64,000 nt of DNA, from contig JAKSGN010000038.1 in the NCBI GenBank assembly GCA_024180945.1, forward strand, positions 2,666,001 to 2,730,000, in the 5' to 3' direction. Origin of the DNA: Macrophomina tecta (Eukaryota; Ascomycota; Dothideomycetes; Botryosphaeriales; Botryosphaeriaceae). Under the pieces are notes generated by a model that saw only the letters and a list, made by a program, of their open reading frames with translations, had not been told where the DNA came from and did not search any database. Below are positions 47,251 through 56,126 of the stretch, piece by piece (within the stretch, counting starts at the first letter, position 1; each line of letters starts with the position of its first letter). The translations under genes were made by a program, and so were the position numbers.

Positions 47251-48804
47251 GGATTAGTGGGTTGAGGTGTTGCTCGGGAGGCCGGGGAACAGATCTGTTT
47301 CATGACAGCGGCTACTGCCACTGCTTGCCGTAAATGCGCCGTTTGTAGCAAAGAGGAGAAAAGCTCGGATGTAAAGTGTGTTCGATGTGAGGATGAGAAG
47401 GTAAGGAAAGAAAGAGGTCTGTGTGTTGCTAGATGAATGAGTCTGTATGGGAGATTCTGCTTCCAAAAAAAAAAAAAAAAAAAAAGAGAGAGAAAAAAGA
47501 AAAAGAAGCTAACGAGTCTGAATGGTGGCTCCTCGAGTCCTCTGACCTAAGCTGATGGAGGCTGAAGCTTACGGTGTTGCATCATCAGCCTTGTCAGTGT
47601 CAGATACGAACGCTACGGCGACGCCTAGTTTAACCCATAAAATATACTGTCTCTTTACCGTGTAGCAGCCGTTACAGCCCAGAGCCTGAGGGGTTTCCCT
47701 ACTGCGCCTTTGCTTCCGTGGGTGCGGTGGCGGCTTTGCGTGGGTGTGCCACATTCTGCTGACGACCGTCTACTCATCTCGGTCTCATCGCGTCGAATAC
47801 CCATGATTGGGCAGGCATTGCTATCCAGAATATCCTCGCCTTTTTGTTCGCTCCAAAGAAATAAAAATAAAAGAAAAAAAAAACAGCTTTCTTGCGACTT
47901 TTGCGCAACCAACCCGCAATAGCAGTACAGTGACCAATAGAGAGAGAAGAAGGAACAAAGGTCCCAATCGAACCGTCCCCCAGCTGCGCAGCACCTCACG
48001 TCGGCCAACCCCCTCGGAAAGACCTGCTTGTTTTGGGAGGGGCATTGTTGGGCAGTGTTTGGTAGGTGTGCTGTCTTGAGGATGAGGGGGGAAATGAGAG
48101 TGGACTGGATGTTGAGAGCTTCATCCACTCTTCCTTTTGTTTCCATGCATTCTTTATGGATGCGATGGTGGACATGCGTGGGATTGGTGTGAGACAGGGT
48201 GGATTTGCTGAATCTTCGTTTCCGAGCATATCCTTGACTGCGGAGTTGAGACATGTATCTCGCCTGGATTCCAGGCAATTTCTTTCACAGGTCTGAGAGT
48301 ACGCTATTGATCGCTTTTGAGTAGGTTAAATCTTTGGTGATTGCGCAAGAGCTACCGAGGATTACGTTCAAGGAGAGAATTCAAGGGATAAGTTCAAGTC
48401 CTATATTAAGTTCAAACATATATTATCTGCAGAGACACGAGCAATACCTAGAAGAAAGGAAAGCCTAATTTTTGCTGGCAAACTTAACGTTGCCGTCCTG
48501 TAGCCGCCATCCTCTCCAGCCTATGAAGCGTCTAGTTATTCGGGCAAGCAGAGTACTCGTCAATGTCCTTGCCCTCAAAAATTGAGAAGTTGGTCTCCGT
48601 AGCGTTCAGGACCAAAGGTGATTCCAAAGCTCGAGTGTTCTTGTCGTTATTCGAGGAGAGCAAGAACACAAAGAAAACTGGAGCCGGTGGTACACCGGAC
48701 TATGAAGAGCTTTAGAAACTTTGGGAGGATCAGCGAGGATTACTTAACGACGACGATGCCTCTTGGCTCTTTCAACGCGCTTTCGGGCACAGGGACCCTC
48801 GGGT
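47251..48804. other. Intergenic region with A-run and possible decayed frame
   Basis: 1.55 kb. An A run at 47465-47485 is followed by GA repeats. Most frames look random. At 48563-48871 on the plus strand a protein-like frame is interrupted by a single TAG (48713-48715); see the hunt section. No intact gene is supported. Confidence 0.4.
47465..47485. repeat. A homopolymer run
   Basis: Twenty-one A followed by GAGAGAG and more A-rich DNA, about 215 bp upstream of the start codon of the small minus-strand hypothetical protein. Confidence 0.9.
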
Positions 48805-50136
48805 TCAAACTGTGAGGAAGCTTACATCTGAGTTGTTCAGGTGCAAGGTCTGGAGCTTGCCAGACTTCTGAAGCTCGCTGTAGTCCCGGAGGTAGTTTTC
48901 TAGCGACGTTTTATTGTTGTCCGGTGAATGAGAGTCGTCTTTGTTGTACGGCTGCTGCTGGAGCCATTCGTGGGAAGGAGGCTGTTCTTGAGCAGAATCG
49001 GACCTGGAAGTCGCTGGGCACGCTACGGACTTAGGCTGACATGGAGCTGCTTCGTTCCCGTCGATGAGCGAGGGCAGCACAGGATCGTGGACTGGGCCAG
49101 CCTGTTCAGCGGCCGGATACGGCCAAACAAAGTTGCAATCCAACTGTACATCTTCTACTGGTGACTTGGGCTCAACAGGAGTATTGGGTGGAGCCGGGAG
49201 AAGAATCTCGGTTGCGAACGCGAGAGGGTTCAGCCGGAGGAGGAGGGGAGAAGGAAGATCGGAGTAGCCCTGCGGGAAGAACTGGCCCGTTTGCGGTATT
49301 TCATCCTCAAGCCTATCAGCCTCTTCCTCTTCTTCATCTTCTTCGGCCTCAAACGTACCTAAATCTTCCTCGACAGGCTTGCGACTATTGGTTAATAGTC
49401 GGGGTGAAGGAGGGAGGCTAAAGGGCACTTTGCTCACTGCAAGCTTCAGGAAGCTGGGCAGGTACGCATTTGCACAAGCCATGCACTTCCTACGCTTGAA
49501 GGACAGCGAAGTGGTGTCTAAGTACTGAAGACGCTTCCACACGGATTTCGAATCAGGCTGGACGAAATTCGGGGTTCCGCAGCTGCAGAAATACAGGTAC
49601 CTCCTGTCATTCGCGCTCTTGTTCAGCTGAATCTCGTCAGACACAAGTTGTTTTACAAAACCATTACCGGGGGAAATAATGCATGAATCACACGGCACAT
49701 GTCCGCAGCCACTGCAAGATGCCTTGCAGTGCTCGACAGTTGAACCGAATGACCGCATCATTCCAGTCGTTGTGATTCCGCAGCAGCAGCTGTAGCTCGC
49801 TTTCCCAAGCCGCATTAGCAGTTCGAGCTCGGTAGCAGGCTGCATTGCCCGGCAGCGTGTGGGTGTGTTTGGAGTATTCGGGAGAATGATCGAAGCAGTA
49901 CCAGCAGCAATCGATCCTCCAACAAAGCGTCCACTGCAGGAGCGAGCTGACTTCATAACGCAAGATACTCTCGCGTCGGATTGTAGGAAGTGGGATTCCG
50001 GTGATGGCTCGGGGCCTTCAAGCAATTGGAAATCGAGGTTTGCCAAATTCGTGAGGCCGTGTATTGCGAGGAGCACAGCTGGCCTTGAGGTAGTAAAAGG
50101 GCTGTGGAGGGATTGGTGGTTTGTAATAGGTAACAT
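48805..50136 (-). CDS. Cys-rich double zinc ribbon-like protein B
   Basis: A single open frame of 443 aa from ATG at 50136. Cys clusters: C117-C119 (YSCCCG), C137, C141-x2-C144 with H146 and C149-x2-C152 (CSGCGHVPCDSC), C184-x-C186 (YFCSCGTPNFV), and C218-x2-C221 (FKRRKCMACANAY). The rest includes a strongly acidic stretch (about 263-282) and Pro/Ser-rich tails. The order of motifs matches the neighbouring protein A (50741-51463), suggesting diverged paralogues. Fungal proteins annotated as probable double zinc ribbon have this type of pattern; I infer zinc binding and do not know a function. It lacks a signal peptide. A GTAAGC near the stop could be a splice donor, so the true C-terminus may differ. 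Confidence 0.75.
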   Translation of the reverse strand: MLPITNHQSLHSPFTTSRPAVLLAIHGLTNLANLDFQLLEGPEPSPESHFLQSDARVSCVMKSARSCSGRFVGGSIAAGTASIILPNTPNTPTRCRAMQPATELELLMRLGKASYSCCCGITTTGMMRSFGSTVEHCKASCSGCGHVPCDSCIISPGNGFVKQLVSDEIQLNKSANDRRYLYFCSCGTPNFVQPDSKSVWKRLQYLDTTSLSFKRRKCMACANAYLPSFLKLAVSKVPFSLPPSPRLLTNSRKPVEEDLGTFEAEEDEEEEEADRLEDEIPQTGQFFPQGYSDLPSPLLLRLNPLAFATEILLPAPPNTPVEPKSPVEDVQLDCNFVWPYPAAEQAGPVHDPVLPSLIDGNEAAPCQPKSVACPATSRSDSAQEQPPSHEWLQQQPYNKDDSHSPDNNKTSLENYLRDYSELQKSGKLQTLHLNNSDVSFLTV

Positions 50137-50740
50137 CTCCCCAAGTATTTGAGCTTGCGTAGCCCGTTAAAATGTACAGTCCGTCCATTGTCAAAACTGC
50201 CTCACAATGCCATTGTGTGCATCACAAACAAAGGGTTGAAAAGCCACAAACCATGGAATAAAGAAGCAACTGCCAATCAGTAAATAGACTACAGCAGACC
50301 TTGCGAAATGTGTTGAGAGGAAAGGCATCACGGAGTGTTCACAATCCACATACTAGAAGACTCCGCGCTCCGAACCAAACTGATATTCTTTCTACCATAG
50401 CGACTCTGGCAGATAGACTCCTTGTTCACGTCTTTTAGGGTGTCTAATCGGCCGCGGATCTCATGAAGTGGAACCCTTGTGGTCCAGATATTCAGGGATC
50501 TACGTGGCCCGCGTAGTGCAGTAGGCCCACTACATCTGTTGCGTGGGCTTGTAGAGAGTAATGGTGGCAGAAAGGCCAGGGCTAAGTGTACTCTCATCGC
50601 CTTCAACGTTACCGCTGAGTTGCAGTCGATCCGAGCCCGAGATTAGCGCCCTTTGGAACTTAAGCCACAGCGGTTCAATGGGTAGTGTTGAGGGCAGCGA
50701 GCGTGAGGAGTAGCGGGTTGTTATCTGCTTCTGACTGTAA
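50137..50740. other. Spacer between the tandem zinc-ribbon genes
   Basis: 604 bp between the stop of protein A (upstream on the minus strand) and the start of protein B. It probably contains the promoter of the B gene. No other gene is seen. Confidence 0.5.
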
Positions 50741-51463
50741 CTACAGGCCGTACTCAAGCGTATCAAGTTCTTCTGGAGCTAGGCTGTCACTTAAAATGTG
50801 GCTGCTGGAGCTTGAGACGGTTTCGAGAGGGAGCTCGGGTGGAGTCAAGGCGAACAAGGCCAAAGGTGAAGAAGGTGTGCCTTTGGCAAGGCGCGCCTTG
50901 ATGTTCCTCGTATGAGCATCGTACTCCCTTCTGGCCCTCTTGACGCTCGTAGGGGGGGCCTCGGGCTGCTCCCAAGGCTTGATGCGGTAGAGAAGACACT
51001 TGAGATGGCAACGCTGGTCGCACCAACGGCACTTTCTCCAAGTGAAGTCGACGTAGTACTCGTTGGCATAGGTGCGAGGGCGGAGCTTCCGGGAAGAATT
51101 GGAAGCTGACAAGGGCTCGTCCTTGTGTTGAAGCTGGGGAATCACCTTGTTGGAGGCGCCGCAGCGATCGCAGTAGAAGCCGAAAGAATAGCGAAGGCGG
51201 TCTTGGGGCTTGACGTGGTGGCGTAGGCGGTCGAGTTTGGTGAAGACTTCAGATTTGAGGACACAGTCAGCACATAAGGCGTGGCTGCAGTTGCTGCAGA
51301 TAACGCTCTTGAGGCTGCGGCGCTCGTCCGCCTCGAGGCAAGAAGCGGTGGAGCAGAGGCAGCAGGTGACGATGGACTGTTTGATCTTGACTTCAGTGAC
51401 GTGCCGCTCATACGCTCTCCAATTCGAGTTGAGCAGATGGGCGAGCAAGGGCGAGGGAGCCAT
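50741..51463 (-). CDS. Cys-rich double zinc ribbon-like protein A
   Basis: A single-exon gene of 240 aa; the ATG at 51463 has an excellent context (GAGCCATGGCG on the minus strand reads GCC ATG GCT). Cys pairs: C34/C35-x-C37 (VTCCLCST), C42, C56-x2-C59 with H61 and C64-x2-C67 (ICSNCSHALCADC), C98-x2-C101 (FGFYCDRCGASNKV), and C145-x2-C148, C152-x3-C156 (WRKCRWCDQRCHLKC). The spacing allows at least two zinc sites. The tail after 160 is Ser/Pro-rich and acidic. Nuclear or cytosolic location is likely, because there is no signal peptide or membrane helix. Function unknown. The same motif order in the downstream gene on the same strand indicates an old tandem duplication. Confidence 0.82.
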   Translation of the reverse strand: MAPSPLLAHLLNSNWRAYERHVTEVKIKQSIVTCCLCSTASCLEADERRSLKSVICSNCSHALCADCVLKSEVFTKLDRLRHHVKPQDRLRYSFGFYCDRCGASNKVIPQLQHKDEPLSASNSSRKLRPRTYANEYYVDFTWRKCRWCDQRCHLKCLLYRIKPWEQPEAPPTSVKRARREYDAHTRNIKARLAKGTPSSPLALFALTPPELPLETVSSSSSHILSDSLAPEELDTLEYGL

Positions 51464-52099
51464 GGCGGGCGAGGGCGGGCCGGCTGGACGGCGTCAGGTC
51501 AACGGCTGCATGCGCTGGACGGGACGACGATAGCAATGAGTAGCGGAAACATTAGCGAAAGAAAGGTGCGGAAATGGCACGGGCGCAGCACAGGGCGAGG
51601 CATGATGGGCGTGCGAGCGTGGGTGGAAAGAGCTCGGGCACATGGAGCGCGACACGGTGAGGGCAGCGATATAACAGCGGGCGAGGGAGCGGGCTGGTGC
51701 CGGCGGCGGCGGCAGGTTTATGTGTGCAGCCGCAGAACTGTCGCGCAGGCTGCATTGCTCTTTCTATCAGCGGCACCCTCGGCCGCTCTTGCCCAGGACC
51801 GCCGTGGAGCTTCACAGAGAGGCTGCGTGCTGGTGGGGCTCATCGGCGAGCCGAGGCGCTGGCTTTGCACCACAGGCAGGCCCGGGGATTTGATGGATGG
51901 TGTTGGTGCTGCGGGAGCGATGGGGGGCGGAGTGGAAGTCAAGCGAGCGAGCGGGGCTGACCCAGTCAACGACAGCGCACGTGACCGCGCCCGCGACGCC
52001 CCCTCAACTCGCGCCGGGGCTCGGTGGCTGCCTGCAGCACGACAGAGCATCCTCTTTCTGCCCACTCCTCCATACCCGCCTTCTTCCGTCCTTCCAGCC
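51464..52099. promoter_or_regulatory. Divergent promoter region, zinc-ribbon A and 91-aa gene
   Basis: 636 bp between two divergent start codons. GC-rich, with frames open on both strands for compositional reasons. The right end is CT-rich before the plus-strand start. No specific sites are claimed. Confidence 0.45.
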
Positions 52100-52587
52100 A
52101 TGCCGACGCCGCTGGACCGTGTCACGCAGTCAAGAGTAAGCGCCGTCCTGCTTTGCCGCTGATCCAATTGACAATGCTCTGCAGGGCGCATTTTTCGGTA
52201 CCGGCTCCTCCACGCCTGCGTGCAGACTGGCAGATGTCTAATCCGCCCCGTGCAGCCTTTGCTAGCATTGTTACCGCCGCCACCGCCTGGGTTATCTGGG
52301 GCGGCGATGTGTTCCCCTCCGAGCCCGACCCTACTGGCGGTACCCTCCAGCCCCGGCCATCCAGTTCACACCAGATACACCCTGTTGATGCAATCACAGA
52401 TCCCAATACCTGGACGAATACCGAATTGAGACGATGGCTGAGAACCGTCCGCACTCCTCTTGCTTTCTCTTCACCGCCATTCCCGCTCACCCTTCTGCAG
52501 CGCAACCTGCTTCCCAGCGAGCTAGCAACCAGAGACGAGCTTCTTGGGCGCGTGCAGGCCAACATGCGCCCTCCGCCTCGCTCTTAA
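52100..52587 (+). CDS. Small four-exon protein with Ish1-like C-terminus
   Basis: My model joins 52100-52135, 52234-52339, 52400-52446 and 52501-52587 into 91 aa. The unspliced frame would carry two Pro/Ser-rich insertions, both with GT..AG ends and polypyrimidine tracts. Removing them gives PSEPDPTGDPNTWTNTELRRW and WLRTRNLLPSELATRDELLG, which look like continuous conserved protein. A membrane-like helix lies at about 18-34 (AAFASIVTAATAWVIWG), followed by a WTNxELRRWLRxRNLLP motif that resembles the helical repeat of Ish1/Msc1 proteins. The first intron (52136-52233) is the least certain. Translation could instead start at ATG 52234, giving 79 aa. The location is probably an organelle or endoplasmic membrane; the function is unknown. 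Confidence 0.68.
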
Positions 52588-52971
52588 GATAGCTCATGGG
52601 AGTTATAGCTCGGCATTTACCCATCGCCATGCAGACGGCCTCAGGTCCGTCTTTTTATATCCACATCCTTCTCTTTCTGAGGAGCTTGAGTGGTGGCCCG
52701 AGCCACACTGGCAGAATAATGGACGGAATTCGGTCTCTTCTTACTCCAGCGCTCTGCTGTCTCCCCTCTGCAGTCAATCTAAGCCAATGCGACCTAGTAC
52801 CTGATCAATGAGCAGTCCAATGCGGGAGTAAAGCGGATGCAATTGAAAGCGAGGGTATATCACTGAGGAACGAATGGGTGACCAACCAAATTACCCCTAT
52901 TCCGCCGCCATGTATGCATCAGACTCCAAACCATGCCTCTGTGCTTAACCACCCCCTGCCGTAAGACAACC
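52588..52971. other. Convergent spacer, no gene seen
   Basis: 384 bp between the stops of the 91-aa gene (plus) and the membrane-protein gene (minus). It holds both 3' UTRs. Confidence 0.5.
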
Positions 52972-54023
52972 CTACTCCACCCGCTTGATGACAACCCACA
53001 GTACCTTGTTGGCCACGCTTTCTTCTTTCGTGTCCGCTTTTGCCAATTCTGTCGAGAAAGCCAGTTTAATCTCCTCGATTATCTGGCTCCTCTTCTCCAG
53101 CTTGCCTGCAGAGCTCCTGTCGGGTCCTCCTCGCCTGCGCTCTCGGTTCTCCATAGCTTCTATTTCCCGGTTGACTGTCGCCAGCTCATCAGCCAACGAC
53201 TTCGTCTTCTCCGTCCCAGCTTGCAATCCTTTTGCGCGCCTCTTGACCGCCCCGTTCAAGCTCCGGTTGTTCAACGCACGCATGTGCGCCCTCATGAACC
53301 CGCCGATCATCGGATCTCTAGAAACATCCCATGAAAGCGGCATCACGTAGCCCTGCACCGCGCGCGCCCGTCTCGCCTGCGGATCCTCGGCCGCCGCCGC
53401 CATCTCCGTGCTGCCGTCGTAATACTCCAGCTCCTCCAGCTCGCTCGGGATGGGCAGCTTCAGCTTCCCGCCGTTTTCGGAGATGTCGAGCGCGCCCACC
53501 GCCTTGATCATCTTTTTGGTCGACAATATCTCGCAGCGCAGGCCCCGCGGCCCGAACAGCTCGCGATTGGCTCGACTGATGTACAGCTTCGTCCGGATGA
53601 AGGTGGTGACGAAAGAAGATATGGATGACAGGACGTGGAAAAGGCCGCCGATGATTTGCACGATGAGGACGGGGACGACAATAGGGACGATCGTGATGAG
53701 CCAGCCGAGCTGCGAGAAGGTGTTGGAGACGAAAACGCTGTTGAGGCCGTCGACGAAGGCGAGGAATTCGGGCTGGGAAATGGGGTCGGGCAGGTCGGCG
53801 AGGGCAGGGGCGTAGGCGCGGGAGAAGGGCGAGAAGGACTTGAGGTAGATGTTCGAGACCTCTGGAATCTCGTCGTCAGAGCGGTGGTCAGTCGGTGGGC
53901 GAGTTTGGGAAACTCACGGGGAATCACAACGGGCCTAGCGAGGACCCGCGAGCTCGAAGAGGAAGAGATGGCGCTCTGAGAAACCATCTCGACAGCTTGA
54001 GGTTGAGTCTTTCTGAATGCCAT
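52972..54023 (-). CDS. Conserved fungal membrane protein with coiled coil
   Basis: Two exons (54023-53918 and 53861-52972; intron GTGAGT to CCAG) give 331 aa. Exon 1 is Ser/Val/Arg-rich (MAFRKTQPQAVEMVSQSAIS) and could be a mitochondrial or other targeting region. After the splice comes VSNIYLKSFSPFSRAYAP, then one strong membrane helix at about 88-112 (WLITIVPIVVPVLIVQIIGG). A basic segment follows (FIRTKLYISRANRELFGPRG), then LEELEYYDGSTEM, MPLSWDVSRDPMIGGFMRAH and a charged coiled coil at about 245-300. The conserved-looking blocks suggest a real family of filamentous fungi, but I do not know its function. Other frames over the same DNA are shadows. Confidence 0.8.
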
Positions 54024-54813
54024 TGCGGGAAGACAGACTCCAGCACGGTGTGGGTAGGTGTGTCGTGGAAGTGACGGTGCCCCGTCTCAAATGATTGCCC
54101 TTTTGATAAGCTTAAGGCAAGGGGAGGAGATGCATGGTAAACTTATATATCTAGCAAGAGCTTTAGCGCAACGATCTACCTGGCTATGGCTGGAGTATCG
54201 CGCACCGCGTGTCAGGGGAGTGCTGAGCAACCCATCCCCAGCATGGTTACGATTCGTGCATCTAAACGATGGAGTACCTAACGGGGACACTATGCTCACA
54301 CACACTAATCCAATCTGCCACGTACGTGTACGACTTCATGACCTGGATGCTCCATTTATTGTTGCTATTTTGCCATCATGGCGGGCGGCAGAGCCCGTCC
54401 TCTGCTGCCTCCACCGCCGGAACTGGACTGCTTCCCAACAGGTCACAACGAAACTTTCCACCTCAGAGATGCTCATCTCTCCCAACCACCGCTATTGGTT
54501 TCCTGGACCCTGATCTAGGGCTGCCCTTGAGCGAAAATTTCATTTCAGCCGGGGCACAGGAGGCGAACAAGGTGCTTCTCGGGTCGTACTCGTTTCAGGC
54601 ACGTATGGCCACCCGAGCTTCCCGAACTGCTGCTCGACACTTTCGAAGCAGAAAGTGATATCACACACAAGATCACCGCATCAAGGTCTTTGGATCGGCG
54701 GCTTGGGCCCTTGCCCTGTGAAAGAGAAGTTGACCGACGCTGATCGTTGTTCGCGAGATACGAATTCAACTCTCGGATTCGGCCTTGGGCCCAATCGGAT
54801 AGTGAGGTGAGTG
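54024..54813. other. Intergenic region before the Tc1 element
   Basis: 790 bp upstream of the membrane-protein gene, ending at the TA target site of the transposon. No supported gene. Confidence 0.45.
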
Positions 54814-54815
54814 TA

Positions 54816-54845
54816 CCGCACCCGTGCAAAAGTCAGGGCGCACGG
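54816..54845 (+). repeat. Terminal inverted repeat, left
   Basis: 30 bp, perfectly complementary to 56095-56124. It follows the TA dinucleotide at 54814-54815. Confidence 0.97.
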
Positions 54846-54949
54846 CCAAGACGCTAATTATCCTGCCACCAACACCAATACTTTGGAGTCGTATTATTCA
54901 ACAAGGAGTTGCTCAAATGCAGTAAGAGTTGATTCTTTATAAAGCTAGG

Positions 54950-56036
54950 CTACCAGCGAGTTTGATAGCCACCAGCTTGAATAACATCTACAAGCCGTTG
55001 TGGCATACTTTTACAAAGCGCTTTAAGGCTTGGTTTTTCCACCAATGCGTATGCCCTAGGTAACCACTCAGCTAGTAACGCCTCCACGCGCTCAGGATTC
55101 TTCTCAAGCTCAATAAATGGCGCAATCTCTTGAAGCTTCATCTTTAGTGGCCACCAAAGGTATTCCTGGAGGTTTAGATCAGGCGAATATAGGGGGTGAG
55201 TAATGCACCTAATTTGGTGATCACGCAGCCATTTCTTCACCCGGTTCGCCCGATAAATACCAGCACCATCTTGTAACCAGTATATACTATAGTCGTAGTT
55301 TCTTGGTACCTATTCCTCCAGTACTTTGATATAGGATTTGGCAGTATAGCCTTGCCTAGGAGAGTCCAAATCACGCTCTATAACGTGTAAATCAGACACC
55401 CCTAGCTGGCCTGAAAAGCCACCCCATACCATACATCTTGCCTTCTTGCCAAGTGGCCGTGTATTAAGCCGGCTTTGGTCCCACTTTTGCTGGCCAGGCG
55501 TACGGAAAACCCAGCTTGGTGCGTGGCCAGAGCCCTGCTCAACTGAGCACTCATTACCGAACGTAACCCTCATCCACCATCTCCAGCTCTTATACCGGTA
55601 TTTCTTTGCATATTGGTACCGAATGCGGGCATTCGCTTGAGAGATCCAAGGCCGATTCTTTGCACGCCATTTGGTAATATGGTTCTTGCGTAGAATACGC
55701 CTGAGCGTATCTTTATGGATAGATAACTGGAGTTGCTTAATCACCTGGCTGTGCTTAAGTTTTGGGAACCGGTTAACAAAACGAATAATCTGGCGCTCCG
55801 TGCGAAGGCTGACTTTGGGGACGGCCAGTACGAGGTGTTAGATCAATCTGGCCAGTCGTATTGTAGTGGTTGATGCAGCTCCTAATTGCGTGTTCTGAGA
55901 AGCGAGTCTCACGGGCAATTTGACGCCCAGATTTACCATCTTGCGATTGTGTAATAACCGAAACTCGTTGATTATGTGAAAGCTGATGCCTTTGCCTAGC
56001 ATTGCCTGAAATTTCGCGTCCAAAGATGCGCTGCAT
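54950..56036 (-). pseudogene. Tc1-type transposase, inactivated
   Basis: Begins at ATG 56036. A helix-turn-helix region (ITQSQDGKSGRQIARETRFS, then AIRSCINHYNTTGQIDLTPR) is followed by a one-base frameshift near 55815 in a CCCC/AAA context. The frame resumes with KVSLRTERQIIRFV, a second DNA-binding helix (HKDTLRRILRKNHITKWRAK) and the catalytic core. In-frame TAG at 55310-55312, probably from CAG, interrupts it. The catalytic residues read FGNE at the first position (Asn where Asp is expected), Asp in QDGAGIYRA, and Glu in SPDLNLQEYLWW, 34 residues after the Asp. So the copy has at least three inactivating changes: frameshift, stop and loss of the first catalytic Asp. Confidence 0.92.
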
Positions 56037-56094
56037 GGTGGTGTAATGAGGCAAGGGATGAAGAGGGTACGTTGTTGTTTTGACTCGTGCACGT

Positions 56095-56124
56095 CCGTGC
56101 GCCCTGACTTTTGCACGGGTGCGG
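56095..56124 (-). repeat. Terminal inverted repeat, right
   Basis: 30 bp, reverse complement of 54816-54845, followed by the TA at 56125-56126. Confidence 0.97.
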
Positions 56125-56126
56125 TA

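Larger units (their letters stand above)
54816..56124 (-). mobile_element. Degenerate Tc1/mariner (DD34E) transposon
   Basis: 1309 bp bounded by perfect 30-bp terminal inverted repeats that begin CCGCACCCGTGCAAAAGTCA, and flanked on both sides by TA (54814-54815 and 56125-56126), the target duplication typical of the superfamily. Inside lies one minus-strand transposase reading, broken by a frameshift and a stop. Perfect termini with a dead transposase suggest a fairly young copy that could still be moved by an active relative. G-to-A/C-to-T type changes in the transposase fit repeat-induced point mutation, but that would need comparison with other copies. Confidence 0.95.

Noticed and set aside
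47655..48278. 207-codon minus-strand frame
   Set aside because: No ATG at its start, mixed composition with long Phe/Leu runs from T-rich DNA; likely chance.
48800..48840. GTAAGC...CACAG near the end of zinc-ribbon gene B as a tiny intron
   Set aside because: The interval is about 16 nt, too short to splice; the donor could pair with a farther acceptor, but none was convincing.
52185..52233. Alternative exon GAFFGTGSS in the 91-aa gene
   Set aside because: Reading it keeps translation for 18 codons and then stops, or needs a 28-nt intron, which is too short; the direct join to 52234 is simpler.
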